In this document: positions 47,301 to 55,635 of the stretch, piece after piece
Numbering within the stretch: position 1 is the stretch's first letter
How the letters are laid out: the number at the start of each line of letters is the position of its first letter
Source of the DNA: an uncultured Myxococcales bacterium
GTDB lineage: Bacteria; Myxococcota_A; Bradymonadia; UBA7976; VGTA01
Length of the DNA stretch: 64,000 bases
NCBI GenBank assembly: GCA_937146725.1
Contig: CAKZRU010000098.1
Coordinates: 22,044-86,043, forward strand
Reading direction: 5' to 3'
Notes under the pieces: model-generated
Told to the model about the DNA's origin: nothing
Seen by the model: the letters and a program-made list of their open reading frames with translations, nothing else
The model's database searches: none
Translations under genes and position numbers: made by a program

Positions 47301-50300
47301 TACGTCGACGTTGTGACCTAGAAAATAGTGAAATTGCCTGCGTTTCTACCTCTGCTGATGAACGTAGCTTTGAAAATGTTCAACCAGGTGTATATTTCTT
47401 GATTGTAGAACGTACTAGTGGCGCTGATCCACTACCGTTTACCACCACAATCTCTGTAGACGTTTATACTCCTGCTGTTTGTGGTGACGGGCTTGATAAC
47501 GATGAAGATGGCCTCATTGACCAACTTGACCCTGGTTGTTCCTCTCCTTCTGATGACGATGAAGCTGATATTACCTTAGAAGTACCGGTATGTTCTGATG
47601 GTTTAGATAATGATGAAGATGGTCAAACCGACTATCCAAGTGATGACTTCTGTATTAGTGCTAGCGGAGCAAGTGAAGCGCCGTTCTGCGAGGCTTATAC
47701 CGGTGAATTACAAGTGGTCACTGAAACCACAAGCTTTGCCTTTGATACTAGTTCTCCGGAAGCATCTTCGGGGTATCAAAATGGTTCTTCAGCCGGCTCT
47801 CCTGAGATTCCTTTCGTACTTGTTCTCACCGAACCTGCAACAGTCAGTCTTGAAATTGCCAACCCCTCAGAGGGTTATGATGCTTATCTACATGTTCGTA
47901 GCAATAGCTGTGATGATGGTGAAACCTACATCTTTAATGATGATAGCGATGATGGCGGTGAAGATCTCGGGACCGATATGGCGACAAACTCACCATATAT
48001 TGAACTTGATCAAATGGAGCCTGGTATTTACTACGTCTTCATGGATGGATATGGCACAACCAACTCTGGTAGTGCAACCATGATTGTCACGATCAATGCA
48101 CAAGAAACCGGTGATATTGCCTGTGCTGATGGCATGGATAATGATAATGATGGTCTCACCGATGCCGAAGATCCAAGCTGTGAAGTCGTTGAAAGTGAAT
48201 GTTCGGACGGAGTTGACAACGATACTGATGGCCAAACCGACTATCCTGCTGACCCTGGTTGTACAGATCGCTTTGATGATAACGAAATCGATCCAAACCT
48301 CATTCAACCACAGTGCATTGATGGCGTTGATAATGATGAAGATGGCCAAACTGACTACCCAGCTGATGACTTCTGTTTATCTGCTGGTGCAGTTTCCGAG
48401 TCGGCCTTCTGTGCGGCATACAATGAGCCTATCCAAGTTGTGACCGCCTCAACAAGCTTTGAGTTTGATACAAGTGTTGACACCGCCTCAAGCGCTTATG
48501 CTAATGGTTCTTCTGCGACTTCTCCTGAAATCCCTGTTGCTTTAGTCATTACTCAGCCTTCCGCTGTATCACTTGAAATTGCTAATCCTAGCTCTGGCTA
48601 TGATGCTTATCTACATGTTAGAGCCAATGATTGTGACTTTGGCGAAACCATTGCGTTTAACGATGACAGCAACGGTACTGATGGTATCTTTAATTCTCCA
48701 TATCTTGAGATTGAGCAACTTGATCCAGGCGTTTACTATGTCTTTATGGACGGATTTAGTTCAAGCAACTCGGGTAGTGCGACCATGAATATCGGGATCA
48801 GCCCTATTATTCCACCAGAGTCACAGTGTACTGATGGCTTGGATAATGATGAAGATGGTATGATCGACCTAATGGATGATGGTTGTGAAAGCCCTGCTGA
48901 TCTTATCGAAGATAATGCAGTAGCTGCTACAAACTGTTCTAATGGTACTGATACTGATGGTGATGGTTTCTTTGGTTATCCTGATGATCCTGACTGCTTA
49001 GGCGCCGGTGACACTACTGATGCCACCTATTGTACTGCCTTGCCAACTCAAGAGATTGAGCTTGACCAAGAGATGAACGGTAGCCTTGTGGTTAATCCAT
49101 TGATCGTTGCTCCATTCCTAACAACAGCAAGCTGTGGTGCTGACATTGGTCAGCCAACTGCCATCGCCTTTACTGTGCCTGAACTTTCAGATGTATTTGT
49201 TACACTCAATGCTGAAGGCAGTGAGACTACCGAGTCAACCGGTTCTTATATTCTGTCGGTTCGCCCTGATTGTGATGATGAGTTCTCAGAGAATTTCTGT
49301 GCCAATGGCATTGGTAGTAATGAGCAAACTCAAGTTGCCGAACTATTACCTGCTGGTCAGTATATCTTAATGGTTGAGCATGGTGGTGTTAGCAACAGTG
49401 GTGCTATCACCGTTGATATGCAAATGGTGAGCCGTGTGACCGAATGTAATGATGAGGTGGACAATGATCAAGATGGCTTTATCGACCTATTAGACAGTGG
49501 TTGTACTACAGGAGATAGCCCAAGCGAAACTTATGAAGGTCCAGCTCCTGTTTGTGCAGATAGCTTGGATAATGATGAAGATGGTCAAATCGACTATCCT
49601 AACGATCCAAATTGTACTGGTGCGGGTGACCAATACGAAGTTCTACTTTGTGAAAACGTAGAGCCCTTTATTGTCACCGGTACCGGCGGACGAGTTCGCT
49701 TTGTTCCCGATGGAAGTACTGGCGATGTCAACAGCTGTAGTTCATCAACCTCTGGTGAAGCTGTGGTCGCTATTCATGTTGAAGAAACCTCAACTATTGG
49801 CGCAATCGTTGTTGATGATAATGGTGCTTACTTAGGAACGACTCGTGCCCTTCGCTCAACTTGTGATGATGTAGATACAGAACTGCAATGCCTACGCTCA
49901 TTCTTTGATGATGATGTATTTGTTGTGACCAGTGTCGAGCCCGGTTGGTATTTCTTTAGAGCGCATCGTTCTTCAAGTGACCCATTCAATATCGAGATCT
50001 TTGTCGTATCGGAAAACGCACCAAGCTATGCTTGCTCTGATATGGTTGATAATGACGAGGACAGCTTTGTTGACAGCGATGACCCAGGATGTAGCACAGC
50101 TCGCGATCAAGATGAAACCGATCCTGCTGAACTTGCAGAATGTGCTGATGGGATCGACAATGATCAAGATGGCTTCATTGACTTAAATGATACCGACTGC
50201 CAAGCTGCCGGTGATGGTACTGAGGCGACTCGTTGTGTAGCGCTTGACTCTGTAGACCTTAGCTTTACTGATAGCACCGGTTCAATCGTGATTGATCCTG

Positions 50301-52399
50301 ATCAGTTTGTTGATAGCGAAGATCTTGGTAGCTGTGAGGGAGCAACCGCTCATGGAACTGCGACTGTTGTTTCCTTTGAAGTGCCTGCGCTCTCTGACGC
50401 ACAGATCACTCTCAATGGTAGCTCATTTGATCGCTATGCTTATTTACGTAGTGCTACATGTGAAGATGAGGCCGAAGAAAGCAATGAAGTCATTTGTAAT
50501 CTCCAAAGAAATGGATCAACCGAGACAGCATCTTTACTTCCCGCTGGTCGTTATTACCTACATGTCAAGCGAGTCAATGCATTGGATGTTGCCCCGATTG
50601 AAGTCAATGTGACTTTGGTTGCTCGTGAGTGTGCTGATGAACTTGATAATGACCTTGATGGTATGATTGACCTTGAGGACATGGGTTGTATTGATGCATT
50701 AGACAGCACTGAGGATAGTGATCTTGATCCTGACTTTGTGATTCCGGTATGTGCTGATGGTGAAGACAATGACGGTGATGGTCTTGTGGACTATCCTGAA
50801 GATCCTCAATGTGAGGCTGCAGGTGATATCTATGAGCGTGAAACCTGTGAGATTTATGAAAGCCTAGCGACCTTTACGGCTCCAGGTGGCTCTTACAACT
50901 TTGCGCCAGAAGAAAACTATATAGGTACCGAGGTTGGTTGTGGCTTTAGCGCTGGCCAAGAGGCTGTATTAACTCTTGAAATCACCTCAGTTTCTAATGT
51001 TACCGTAACTCTCACCGATGATGATGGTTCCGAGGCTTCTGTGTATATGTCACTTCGTACTCGCTGTGATGATGTTAACAGTGAAATCGAATGCTATTCA
51101 GCATTTACAAGTGATGAGCGAGTCTTCAACAACCTTGAGCCTGGTATGTATTTCTTAGTTGCTCACCGTTCAGAATTCTCGGTAGAAGAGCCATTTACTG
51201 TCGATGTGGTGATCAACCCCATCGAGTGTGCTGATGGAATTGATAATGATTCAGATGGTCTAATCGATGCTGATGACTTGGGTTGTGAAAGTCTAAGAGA
51301 CTTAACTGAGGATAGCGATGCTGATCCTGAGTTTGTCACACCTGAATGTGCTGACATGATTGACAATGATGAAGATGGTCAAATCGATTATCCAAATGAT
51401 CCTGAATGTACAACGATTGGTGATCGCTTTGAGATGCCAAGTTGTGAAAACTACGATATCGCATCAGTTGTTACAAGCGAAGGTGGTAGCTTTGAGTTTA
51501 GTCCAGAAGTGGACTACTCAGGTACTGAAGTTGGCTGTGGCTTTAGCGCGGGTCAAGAGGCTGTCTACCCCATTTATGTAGATGAGCTTTCTCGCATCAC
51601 AGTATCGGCTACTGATGCACCTGATGACTTCTCATCGGTTTACATGGCGCTTCGTAGCGATTGTGATGTTGAGGACTCTGAAGTGGCTTGCTTTACTTCT
51701 TCATCACCAGCACCACGAGTGTTTAATAGCATTCAACCTGGACTTTACTTCTTGATTGTTCACCGTACAGCGGGTGCAGTAGAGAACCCCTTCACGGTTG
51801 ATATTGCCCTTGAGACAATCGAATGTGGTGACGGCGTTGATAATGATGGTGATAACTCAATCGACCTTGAAGATATTGGTTGTGAAAGTAGCAATGACCT
51901 TAGTGAAAGCACTGATGCAGAGCCTGATTTTGCTCTACCAGAGTGTTCTGATGGGATCGACAATGATATGGATGGTGATATTGACTATCCAAATGAGGAT
52001 TTTTGTGTAGCTGCAGGTGGTACTTCCGAGTCACCATCTTGTGAGCTTTACAATGAGCCTTTACAAATTGTCACTGAAACAACCAACTTTATGGTCACCA
52101 CAAGTGGAGCCAATAACTATACTCGCGGTTCGTCAGCGAATGGCCCTGAAGTTCCATTTGTGATCATCTTGGAGCAAGAGTCAGAAGTTACCATTACTTA
52201 TGATTCTGACTTTGACACCTATCTCCACATGCGAGCTGGTCTTTGTGATGGGGTTGATACCTATGCTTACAATGATGACTCTATTGGCTTGAACTCATCG
52301 CTCACCGAGACACTACCTGCAGGTATCTACTTTGTCTTTGTTGACGGTTTTGGAGAATCAAGCGCTGGTGCTGTTACAGTCAGTGTCACCATTCAGTAA
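44318..52399 (+). CDS. Giant modular lipoprotein with 13 DNDxDG/beta-sandwich modules
   Basis: A lipoprotein of 2693 residues. The ATG at 44318 has AGGAG six bases upstream, better than the one at 44279. Lipobox A-Y-G-C, then D-D-G. Eleven A-G-E-[TVM]-P units, then 13 modules of about 190-215 residues, beginning near 44581, 45110, 45704, 46295, 46886, 47478, 48114, 48823, 49438, 50027, 50624, 51225 and 51821. A module has two (one in the first, three in the seventh) Cys-bracketed D-N-D-x-D-G motifs, 26 in all, and one pre-peptidase-C-terminal-like beta-sandwich ending in L-x-P-G-x-Y-[YF]-x-[FV]-V-x. The sandwiches fall into classes: 5, 9, 11 and 12 alike; 6, 7 and 13 alike; 8 and 10 alike. 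No catalytic residue seen. Probably a long calcium-stiffened surface fibre. Confidence 0.9.
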   Translation: MNRFSKYLVLLSLIAYGCDDGKIDETNGGEVAAGETPAGETPAGETPAGETPAGEVPAGEMPAGEMPAGEMPAGEMPAGEMPAGEMPTTQCNDEEDNDNDGAIDLADPGCADANDDDESDDPAPTSCYDRDLINLNAALETNDYVDYDLATFGMSQTQGSCGGNAGPEATFKYEVTRPLSRLIFTTDFPETVNPVVLYVRDSCEGVDDMLGADFDCARGLPDTPGTSVEITDVTPGIYYIYVDTSSASIGPGPFRLSVISEGAPQCRDEVDNDGDDLIDLFDPGCNSPDDADEADPDPLPECGDGIDNDGDQLTDYPADPECDAAGANREARLCQNDYSDIFELDDEGGSITVTFDEMMTESFTDGCRANSGPESIVLLTLTEPSNVEVTFADPDAPFSAYIRSTCDDVTSTIACNEDFGSPLRALNLEPGEYFIFIDAHQADEAVLPIDFPFIDVNVTSLVTECNDGIDNDGDMLIDLADLGCRRGNDNSEADPALTPICADGIDNDEDGQTDYPADQSCVAAGSRYEADACENIQAHATLGMDGGIVSIDTTNLESNYNNASCGGSDTGGEQMIELQLDAPAQVDILLTNNDFDAVLFMRSDCEATEARSSCSDGFGDESLSYLRLERGRYMIFVDGFAQASGTGELSVTVNPLEQLACDDEIDNDGDNLVDALDPGCANAFDGDEADEATTPACSDTIDNDEDGQIDYPNDSGCFAAGSASENPVCNVPTPLYAIGQAGGMVTHSFIDGGNFFSNSCGQGEGLEAVIELTVDELSDIDLSITSASGLSLGSDVLLSLYNACDSTQSELACLNASSTRLPLVEAGTYYLVVERADGVELPTESWNMNFRFTSRIGECNDEEDNDSDGLLDLNDPGCTQQFDQSEADPDQVPQCFDGEDNDADGQTDYPADPDCVAAGDDVEQRRCINNDAIEVSMAGGVYSFDPVINEDHLISGCAFSSGAEAVYAITIEELSTINVSVTDLDGDFASVYTSLRRRCDLENSEIACVSTSADERSFENVQPGVYFLIVERTSGADPLPFTTTISVDVYTPAVCGDGLDNDEDGLIDQLDPGCSSPSDDDEADITLEVPVCSDGLDNDEDGQTDYPSDDFCISASGASEAPFCEAYTGELQVVTETTSFAFDTSSPEASSGYQNGSSAGSPEIPFVLVLTEPATVSLEIANPSEGYDAYLHVRSNSCDDGETYIFNDDSDDGGEDLGTDMATNSPYIELDQMEPGIYYVFMDGYGTTNSGSATMIVTINAQETGDIACADGMDNDNDGLTDAEDPSCEVVESECSDGVDNDTDGQTDYPADPGCTDRFDDNEIDPNLIQPQCIDGVDNDEDGQTDYPADDFCLSAGAVSESAFCAAYNEPIQVVTASTSFEFDTSVDTASSAYANGSSATSPEIPVALVITQPSAVSLEIANPSSGYDAYLHVRANDCDFGETIAFNDDSNGTDGIFNSPYLEIEQLDPGVYYVFMDGFSSSNSGSATMNIGISPIIPPESQCTDGLDNDEDGMIDLMDDGCESPADLIEDNAVAATNCSNGTDTDGDGFFGYPDDPDCLGAGDTTDATYCTALPTQEIELDQEMNGSLVVNPLIVAPFLTTASCGADIGQPTAIAFTVPELSDVFVTLNAEGSETTESTGSYILSVRPDCDDEFSENFCANGIGSNEQTQVAELLPAGQYILMVEHGGVSNSGAITVDMQMVSRVTECNDEVDNDQDGFIDLLDSGCTTGDSPSETYEGPAPVCADSLDNDEDGQIDYPNDPNCTGAGDQYEVLLCENVEPFIVTGTGGRVRFVPDGSTGDVNSCSSSTSGEAVVAIHVEETSTIGAIVVDDNGAYLGTTRALRSTCDDVDTELQCLRSFFDDDVFVVTSVEPGWYFFRAHRSSSDPFNIEIFVVSENAPSYACSDMVDNDEDSFVDSDDPGCSTARDQDETDPAELAECADGIDNDQDGFIDLNDTDCQAAGDGTEATRCVALDSVDLSFTDSTGSIVIDPDQFVDSEDLGSCEGATAHGTATVVSFEVPALSDAQITLNGSSFDRYAYLRSATCEDEAEESNEVICNLQRNGSTETASLLPAGRYYLHVKRVNALDVAPIEVNVTLVARECADELDNDLDGMIDLEDMGCIDALDSTEDSDLDPDFVIPVCADGEDNDGDGLVDYPEDPQCEAAGDIYERETCEIYESLATFTAPGGSYNFAPEENYIGTEVGCGFSAGQEAVLTLEITSVSNVTVTLTDDDGSEASVYMSLRTRCDDVNSEIECYSAFTSDERVFNNLEPGMYFLVAHRSEFSVEEPFTVDVVINPIECADGIDNDSDGLIDADDLGCESLRDLTEDSDADPEFVTPECADMIDNDEDGQIDYPNDPECTTIGDRFEMPSCENYDIASVVTSEGGSFEFSPEVDYSGTEVGCGFSAGQEAVYPIYVDELSRITVSATDAPDDFSSVYMALRSDCDVEDSEVACFTSSSPAPRVFNSIQPGLYFLIVHRTAGAVENPFTVDIALETIECGDGVDNDGDNSIDLEDIGCESSNDLSESTDAEPDFALPECSDGIDNDMDGDIDYPNEDFCVAAGGTSESPSCELYNEPLQIVTETTNFMVTTSGANNYTRGSSANGPEVPFVIILEQESEVTITYDSDFDTYLHMRAGLCDGVDTYAYNDDSIGLNSSLTETLPAGIYFVFVDGFGESSAGAVTVSVTIQ
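44414..44578 (+). repeat. 15-bp tandem repeat (AGE[TVM]P), 11 units
   Basis: Eleven units encode A-G-E-T-P (four), A-G-E-V-P (one) and A-G-E-M-P (six), placed after the lipobox. The same repeat type opens the neighbouring giant gene. Confidence 0.95.
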
Positions 52400-52453
52400 T
52401 GATCTCAAAGCGATAAGATCGTAGCCGATTTGAGCTCATTGCTTGCTCGGTCA

Positions 52454-52485
52454 CTCAAAGTGATCACACAAAAGATCACTTTGAG
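52454..52485. terminator. Perfect 12-bp inverted repeat after the giant gene
   Basis: CTCAAAGTGATC and GATCACTTTGAG flank an eight-base loop, 55 bases after the stop. There is no T-run after it, so it is either a stabilising 3' hairpin, a terminator of unusual type, or a protein-binding site. Confidence 0.5.
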
Positions 52486-52506
52486 AACTGAGTTAAGTCA
52501 ATCACT

Positions 52507-52624
52507 CATTCATTCATTCATTCATGATAAAGCATCTTTGCTTTTACCATATGGTTTAGAGCTTAAAAGCTGAGTTCTTTGGTTGATGGCTTAGTCTTTG
52601 CGATGACTTAGTCTTTGCGATGAC
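52507..52624. repeat. Short non-coding tandem repeats
   Basis: Between the giant gene and the next gene lie four CATT units (52507-52522) and two direct copies of a 17-base unit (52591-52607 and 52608-52624). No open reading frame covers them. Confidence 0.8.
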
Positions 52625-52657
52625 TCTTTGGTTCTCTCGAACTCTTAATGATTCTGT

Positions 52658-53332
52658 TTAACTCTGAGTTGAATCATGATGAGAGAGACGAATCACTTCT
52701 GCCTCCTCTTGCTCAGCCTCTTGCTCAGCCTCTTGCTCAGCCTCTTGCTCAGCCTCTTGCTCAGCCTCTTGCTCATTTTTTTTAGCAAAGCGCTTTCCAC
52801 TCAAGGTATAAGGGGGCGCTTCCTTATTCGGTGGATGAATGAGCAGTTCCTCTACAAACCAATGGCCTTGGCTATGCAGACTTCTGACTAACCACAAGGT
52901 TACCACGGGAGTACCTGGGGCAACTCTAGTATGCACCATAAGCATCTGTAAATGTTCGGAAGCTAAAGGGACTAAATGCTTACTCAGCATTCGGGGAGCA
53001 AAGTGTGCAAAAACAATGGGATGGGTTGCCAACATCTGTTCGATTTGTTGAATACCGGCTTCACCTCTTTTAGCAATCGCCGGTCGTTGTCCATTTAATA
53101 ATTCAGCTCGTAATTTAGGGCTTAAATGAGCCCACACCATATTCCAATGTTTTTGACTAAGATGGCGATAAAAAAGACTGATTGACTCCTCGACCGAAGT
53201 ACTATTCTTAGGTTGTTTTAAGATAGCAAGAATAAGCAAAATACCAATGCATAATAAGGCAAAAAGCATTAAAGGATGAGTAAATGTAGCAATCAACCTA
53301 TAGAAGAAAAGTTGAAAATTAGGAGGCGGCAT
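52658..53332 (-). CDS. Single-span membrane protein with EQEA repeat
   Basis: A 224-residue protein with one N-terminal membrane helix (about 17-38). The soluble part looks like an SnoaL/NTF2-like fold by pattern only: S-I-S-L-F-Y-R-H-L near 47, and W-L-V-R-S-L-H-S-Q-G-H-W near 155. The C-terminus has five E-Q-E-A units and then H-H-D-S-T-Q-S. It starts three bases after the stop of the upstream gene (53336-53932), so the two are co-expressed. Function unknown. Confidence 0.72.
   Translation of the reverse strand: MPPPNFQLFFYRLIATFTHPLMLFALLCIGILLILAILKQPKNSTSVEESISLFYRHLSQKHWNMVWAHLSPKLRAELLNGQRPAIAKRGEAGIQQIEQMLATHPIVFAHFAPRMLSKHLVPLASEHLQMLMVHTRVAPGTPVVTLWLVRSLHSQGHWFVEELLIHPPNKEAPPYTLSGKRFAKKNEQEAEQEAEQEAEQEAEQEAEQEEAEVIRLSHHDSTQS
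52716..52775 (-). repeat. 12-bp tandem repeat (EQEA), 5 units
   Basis: Five perfect 12-bp copies near the 3' end of the gene, plus a truncated one, encode an acidic E-Q-E-A array. Confidence 0.95.
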
Positions 53333-53335
53333 CGC

Positions 53336-53932
53336 TTACATTCCCGAAACTAAGTACCAAATACCCAACGCGCTCAAGCTGATTGTGATGATGAGTACAA
53401 TAGTCTTTACCTTAGATGAGCCTTCATAAAACTCACTATTATCTAGACCAAGACGCTCTCTATGCTCAATCACATCATCTTGATCTCTGATCATCCAAGC
53501 GGCTCCGGTGGCATTAGAGTCTCCTTCAAAAAGCTCCAGTGTATTGACTTCCATAGTTCTTTTAAATCGATCATAAACTTTTTGCTCACCACTCTCAATT
53601 TTTGGCTCAGAGTGATCAGCTTGGTACTGAGTATTTTGCTGAACTTGATTGAGTTCGCGACTAGAAGTCATATTGATTTGAGGTCGAGGAACCGGTGTAT
53701 GTAACACGGGTGCAATCAGTTCTTGTTGCTCATGTTGCATTTGATGTTGAGCTACTTGAGGATCTTCTATCTCGGTCATTGATTCATGAGTTTCCATTTC
53801 AAGCGCTTCCGCTTCAGGCACTTCCATACTAGAGTCAATGTTTAAAGATGAAGAATCAGCCTTGTCTAACTTAGAAAAGTCAACACTTCCTGAAGTGAAA
53901 GCAACCGTTTGATTAAACGCTTTATTTTTCAT
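53336..53932 (-). CDS. Tail-anchored acidic protein
   Basis: A 198-residue protein with no N-terminal signal. The first 120 residues are polar, rich in Glu, Gln and Ser, and likely disordered. One hydrophobic segment lies at the very C-terminus (T-I-V-L-I-I-T-I-S-L-S-A-L-G-I-W-Y-L-V), which makes it a tail-anchored membrane protein candidate. The ATG at 53932 has GAGGAG upstream. Co-transcribed with the EQEA protein gene. Not recognised. Confidence 0.72.
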   Translation of the reverse strand: MKNKAFNQTVAFTSGSVDFSKLDKADSSSLNIDSSMEVPEAEALEMETHESMTEIEDPQVAQHQMQHEQQELIAPVLHTPVPRPQINMTSSRELNQVQQNTQYQADHSEPKIESGEQKVYDRFKRTMEVNTLELFEGDSNATGAAWMIRDQDDVIEHRERLGLDNSEFYEGSSKVKTIVLIITISLSALGIWYLVSGM

Positions 53933-54459
53933 AACCGAACTCCTCTTTTGATTTATTTTTTAGCGAGTCATAAAGCAAATCATGAAACAAGCTCTCTGTC
54001 AGTAGAATTTACTTAGATACTATAATTCATGAAGACTTAAGTTTTTACTGATCAAGATTTCATATTTAAATTAAATCTTAGTTAACGATATTAGGTAAAA
54101 GAATATAGTTACATGGAATACAAAATAACTAATATCAAGCCTGATCATATATATTTTTAACAAACTAAAATTTAAAATTAAAATTGTAAACTAAGATTCG
54201 ATAAGGGTTATTTATTGAATGTTAGAAAAACCACATTTATCTAAGTTTAGCCTTAGCAAGCTTAGGCTGTAAGATCGGATGTGCTGATTACTGAGTAACG
54301 CGAGACAACACCTTCTCCAGCAAAAAAATCTCATCCCAAAAGAGACACTTTGTTCTTGTTGTGCATCTGAAATAGAAAATGCATAAAGCTTGAACTCATC
54401 ACCACTTATTCACTAGAAGTTTAAGCGCTCTTTATCATGGCATGTTAGGACTTTGATTA
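53933..54459. other. AT-rich 527-base intergenic region
   Basis: Lies between the divergent genes at 53932 and 54460, so it must contain two promoters. Very AT-rich, with runs of A/T around 54060-54240. No protein frame beyond a few codons and no RNA gene recognised. Confidence 0.55.
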
Positions 54460-55461
54460 ATGACGACCAAAACCGATGAAATTATCCTTTGTAACTTTGG
54501 GGGCCCGACCAAGGAAGAAGAAGTCAGACCGTTCTTGTTTCTTTTGTTTGATGACCCATTGGTAATCAAGATTCCTTTTGCCCCTTTACGCACTCTGCTT
54601 GCCAAGAGAATTAGTAAAAAGCGAGCGCCGGAGTCTAATCATGAGTATGCAAAGATTGGTTATTCCCCCATCAATAAGATGACCCAAAAACAAGCGGATC
54701 AACTACAGGCTCTGCTTAGAAAAAATAATCCTAATACCGATGTGCATGTGATCAATAGATATACGGCTCCCTTTGCGGAAGATGTAATTCCCAAGCTTAA
54801 GTTTGATGGGGGCAGATTATTTATTGTCACCATGTATCCACACTTTTGCCATAGCACGACCGCCACTTCTGTAAGAGAGGTTGATCGCGCCATCAAGGCA
54901 CGCTTTCCCAATGAAGAAGTGGATAGCACCCGTATCTACTCATGGTGGCACAATCAAAGCTTTCTTGACTACAGCACCGGTGAAGTAAAGAAAAAGCTTG
55001 ATGAGGTGATTGAAACCCAAGCCGAAGGGCCCATTACTGTGATGTTTTCTGCACATGGTATTCCTAAACGCTACCGAGACAAGGGTGACCCCTATGTGAC
55101 TGAAACAACAGGACATTTCCATGAGGTCAAAAGACGAATTTTGGCCCAACTTGACCCACAACAAGCTGAGCGAATCCATTGGAATCTCTGCTTTCAATCC
55201 AGGGTAGGGCCGGTCGAATGGACTAAGCCCTATACCGATGAAACCATTGATGAACTTGCACAATCACGAGGTGGTCACTTACTGATTTATCCGGTAAGCT
55301 TTACCTCTGATCACATAGAAACCTTGTATGAGATGGATGTGACCTATAAAGAGCAGGCCTTAGCTGGTGGCTTTGAGTCATATCACCGCGTACAAGGCGC
55401 CAATGATGACCCCAACTTTACTGACTGCCTAGTGGATATTCTTGAGGCGCATGGACTGTAA
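54460..55461 (+). CDS. hemH: Ferrochelatase
   Basis: Inserts ferrous iron into protoporphyrin IX in the last step of protoheme synthesis. The 333-residue protein has the catalytic His199 in F-S-A-H-G-I-P, C-F-Q-S-R-V-G-P-V-E-W and H-I-E-T-L-Y-E. No [2Fe-2S] C-terminal cysteine cluster is apparent. The start is ATG 54460 with AGGA upstream at a rather long distance. The next gene is an FAD oxidoreductase, not the usual hem gene. Confidence 0.95.
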   Translation: MTTKTDEIILCNFGGPTKEEEVRPFLFLLFDDPLVIKIPFAPLRTLLAKRISKKRAPESNHEYAKIGYSPINKMTQKQADQLQALLRKNNPNTDVHVINRYTAPFAEDVIPKLKFDGGRLFIVTMYPHFCHSTTATSVREVDRAIKARFPNEEVDSTRIYSWWHNQSFLDYSTGEVKKKLDEVIETQAEGPITVMFSAHGIPKRYRDKGDPYVTETTGHFHEVKRRILAQLDPQQAERIHWNLCFQSRVGPVEWTKPYTDETIDELAQSRGGHLLIYPVSFTSDHIETLYEMDVTYKEQALAGGFESYHRVQGANDDPNFTDCLVDILEAHGL

Positions 55462-55635
55462 GGTTCGATTCATTTGAACCATTTCTAAAAACTCGTCATG
55501 AGTTCATTGGCCTCTTGATGTGGTGATCAATATTAAACATAAATATCTCCATTCATATCTGTTAGGCTAAAAGCATAAACCTAAAAGATGGATGAAGATT
55601 GTTGCTTAAAGGTTGCTTATCCCCAAAGGAGTCCT

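Noticed and set aside
53933..54459. tRNA or small RNA gene in the long intergenic region
   Set aside because: No cloverleaf-like arms, CCA end or strong hairpin with T-run was found by eye.
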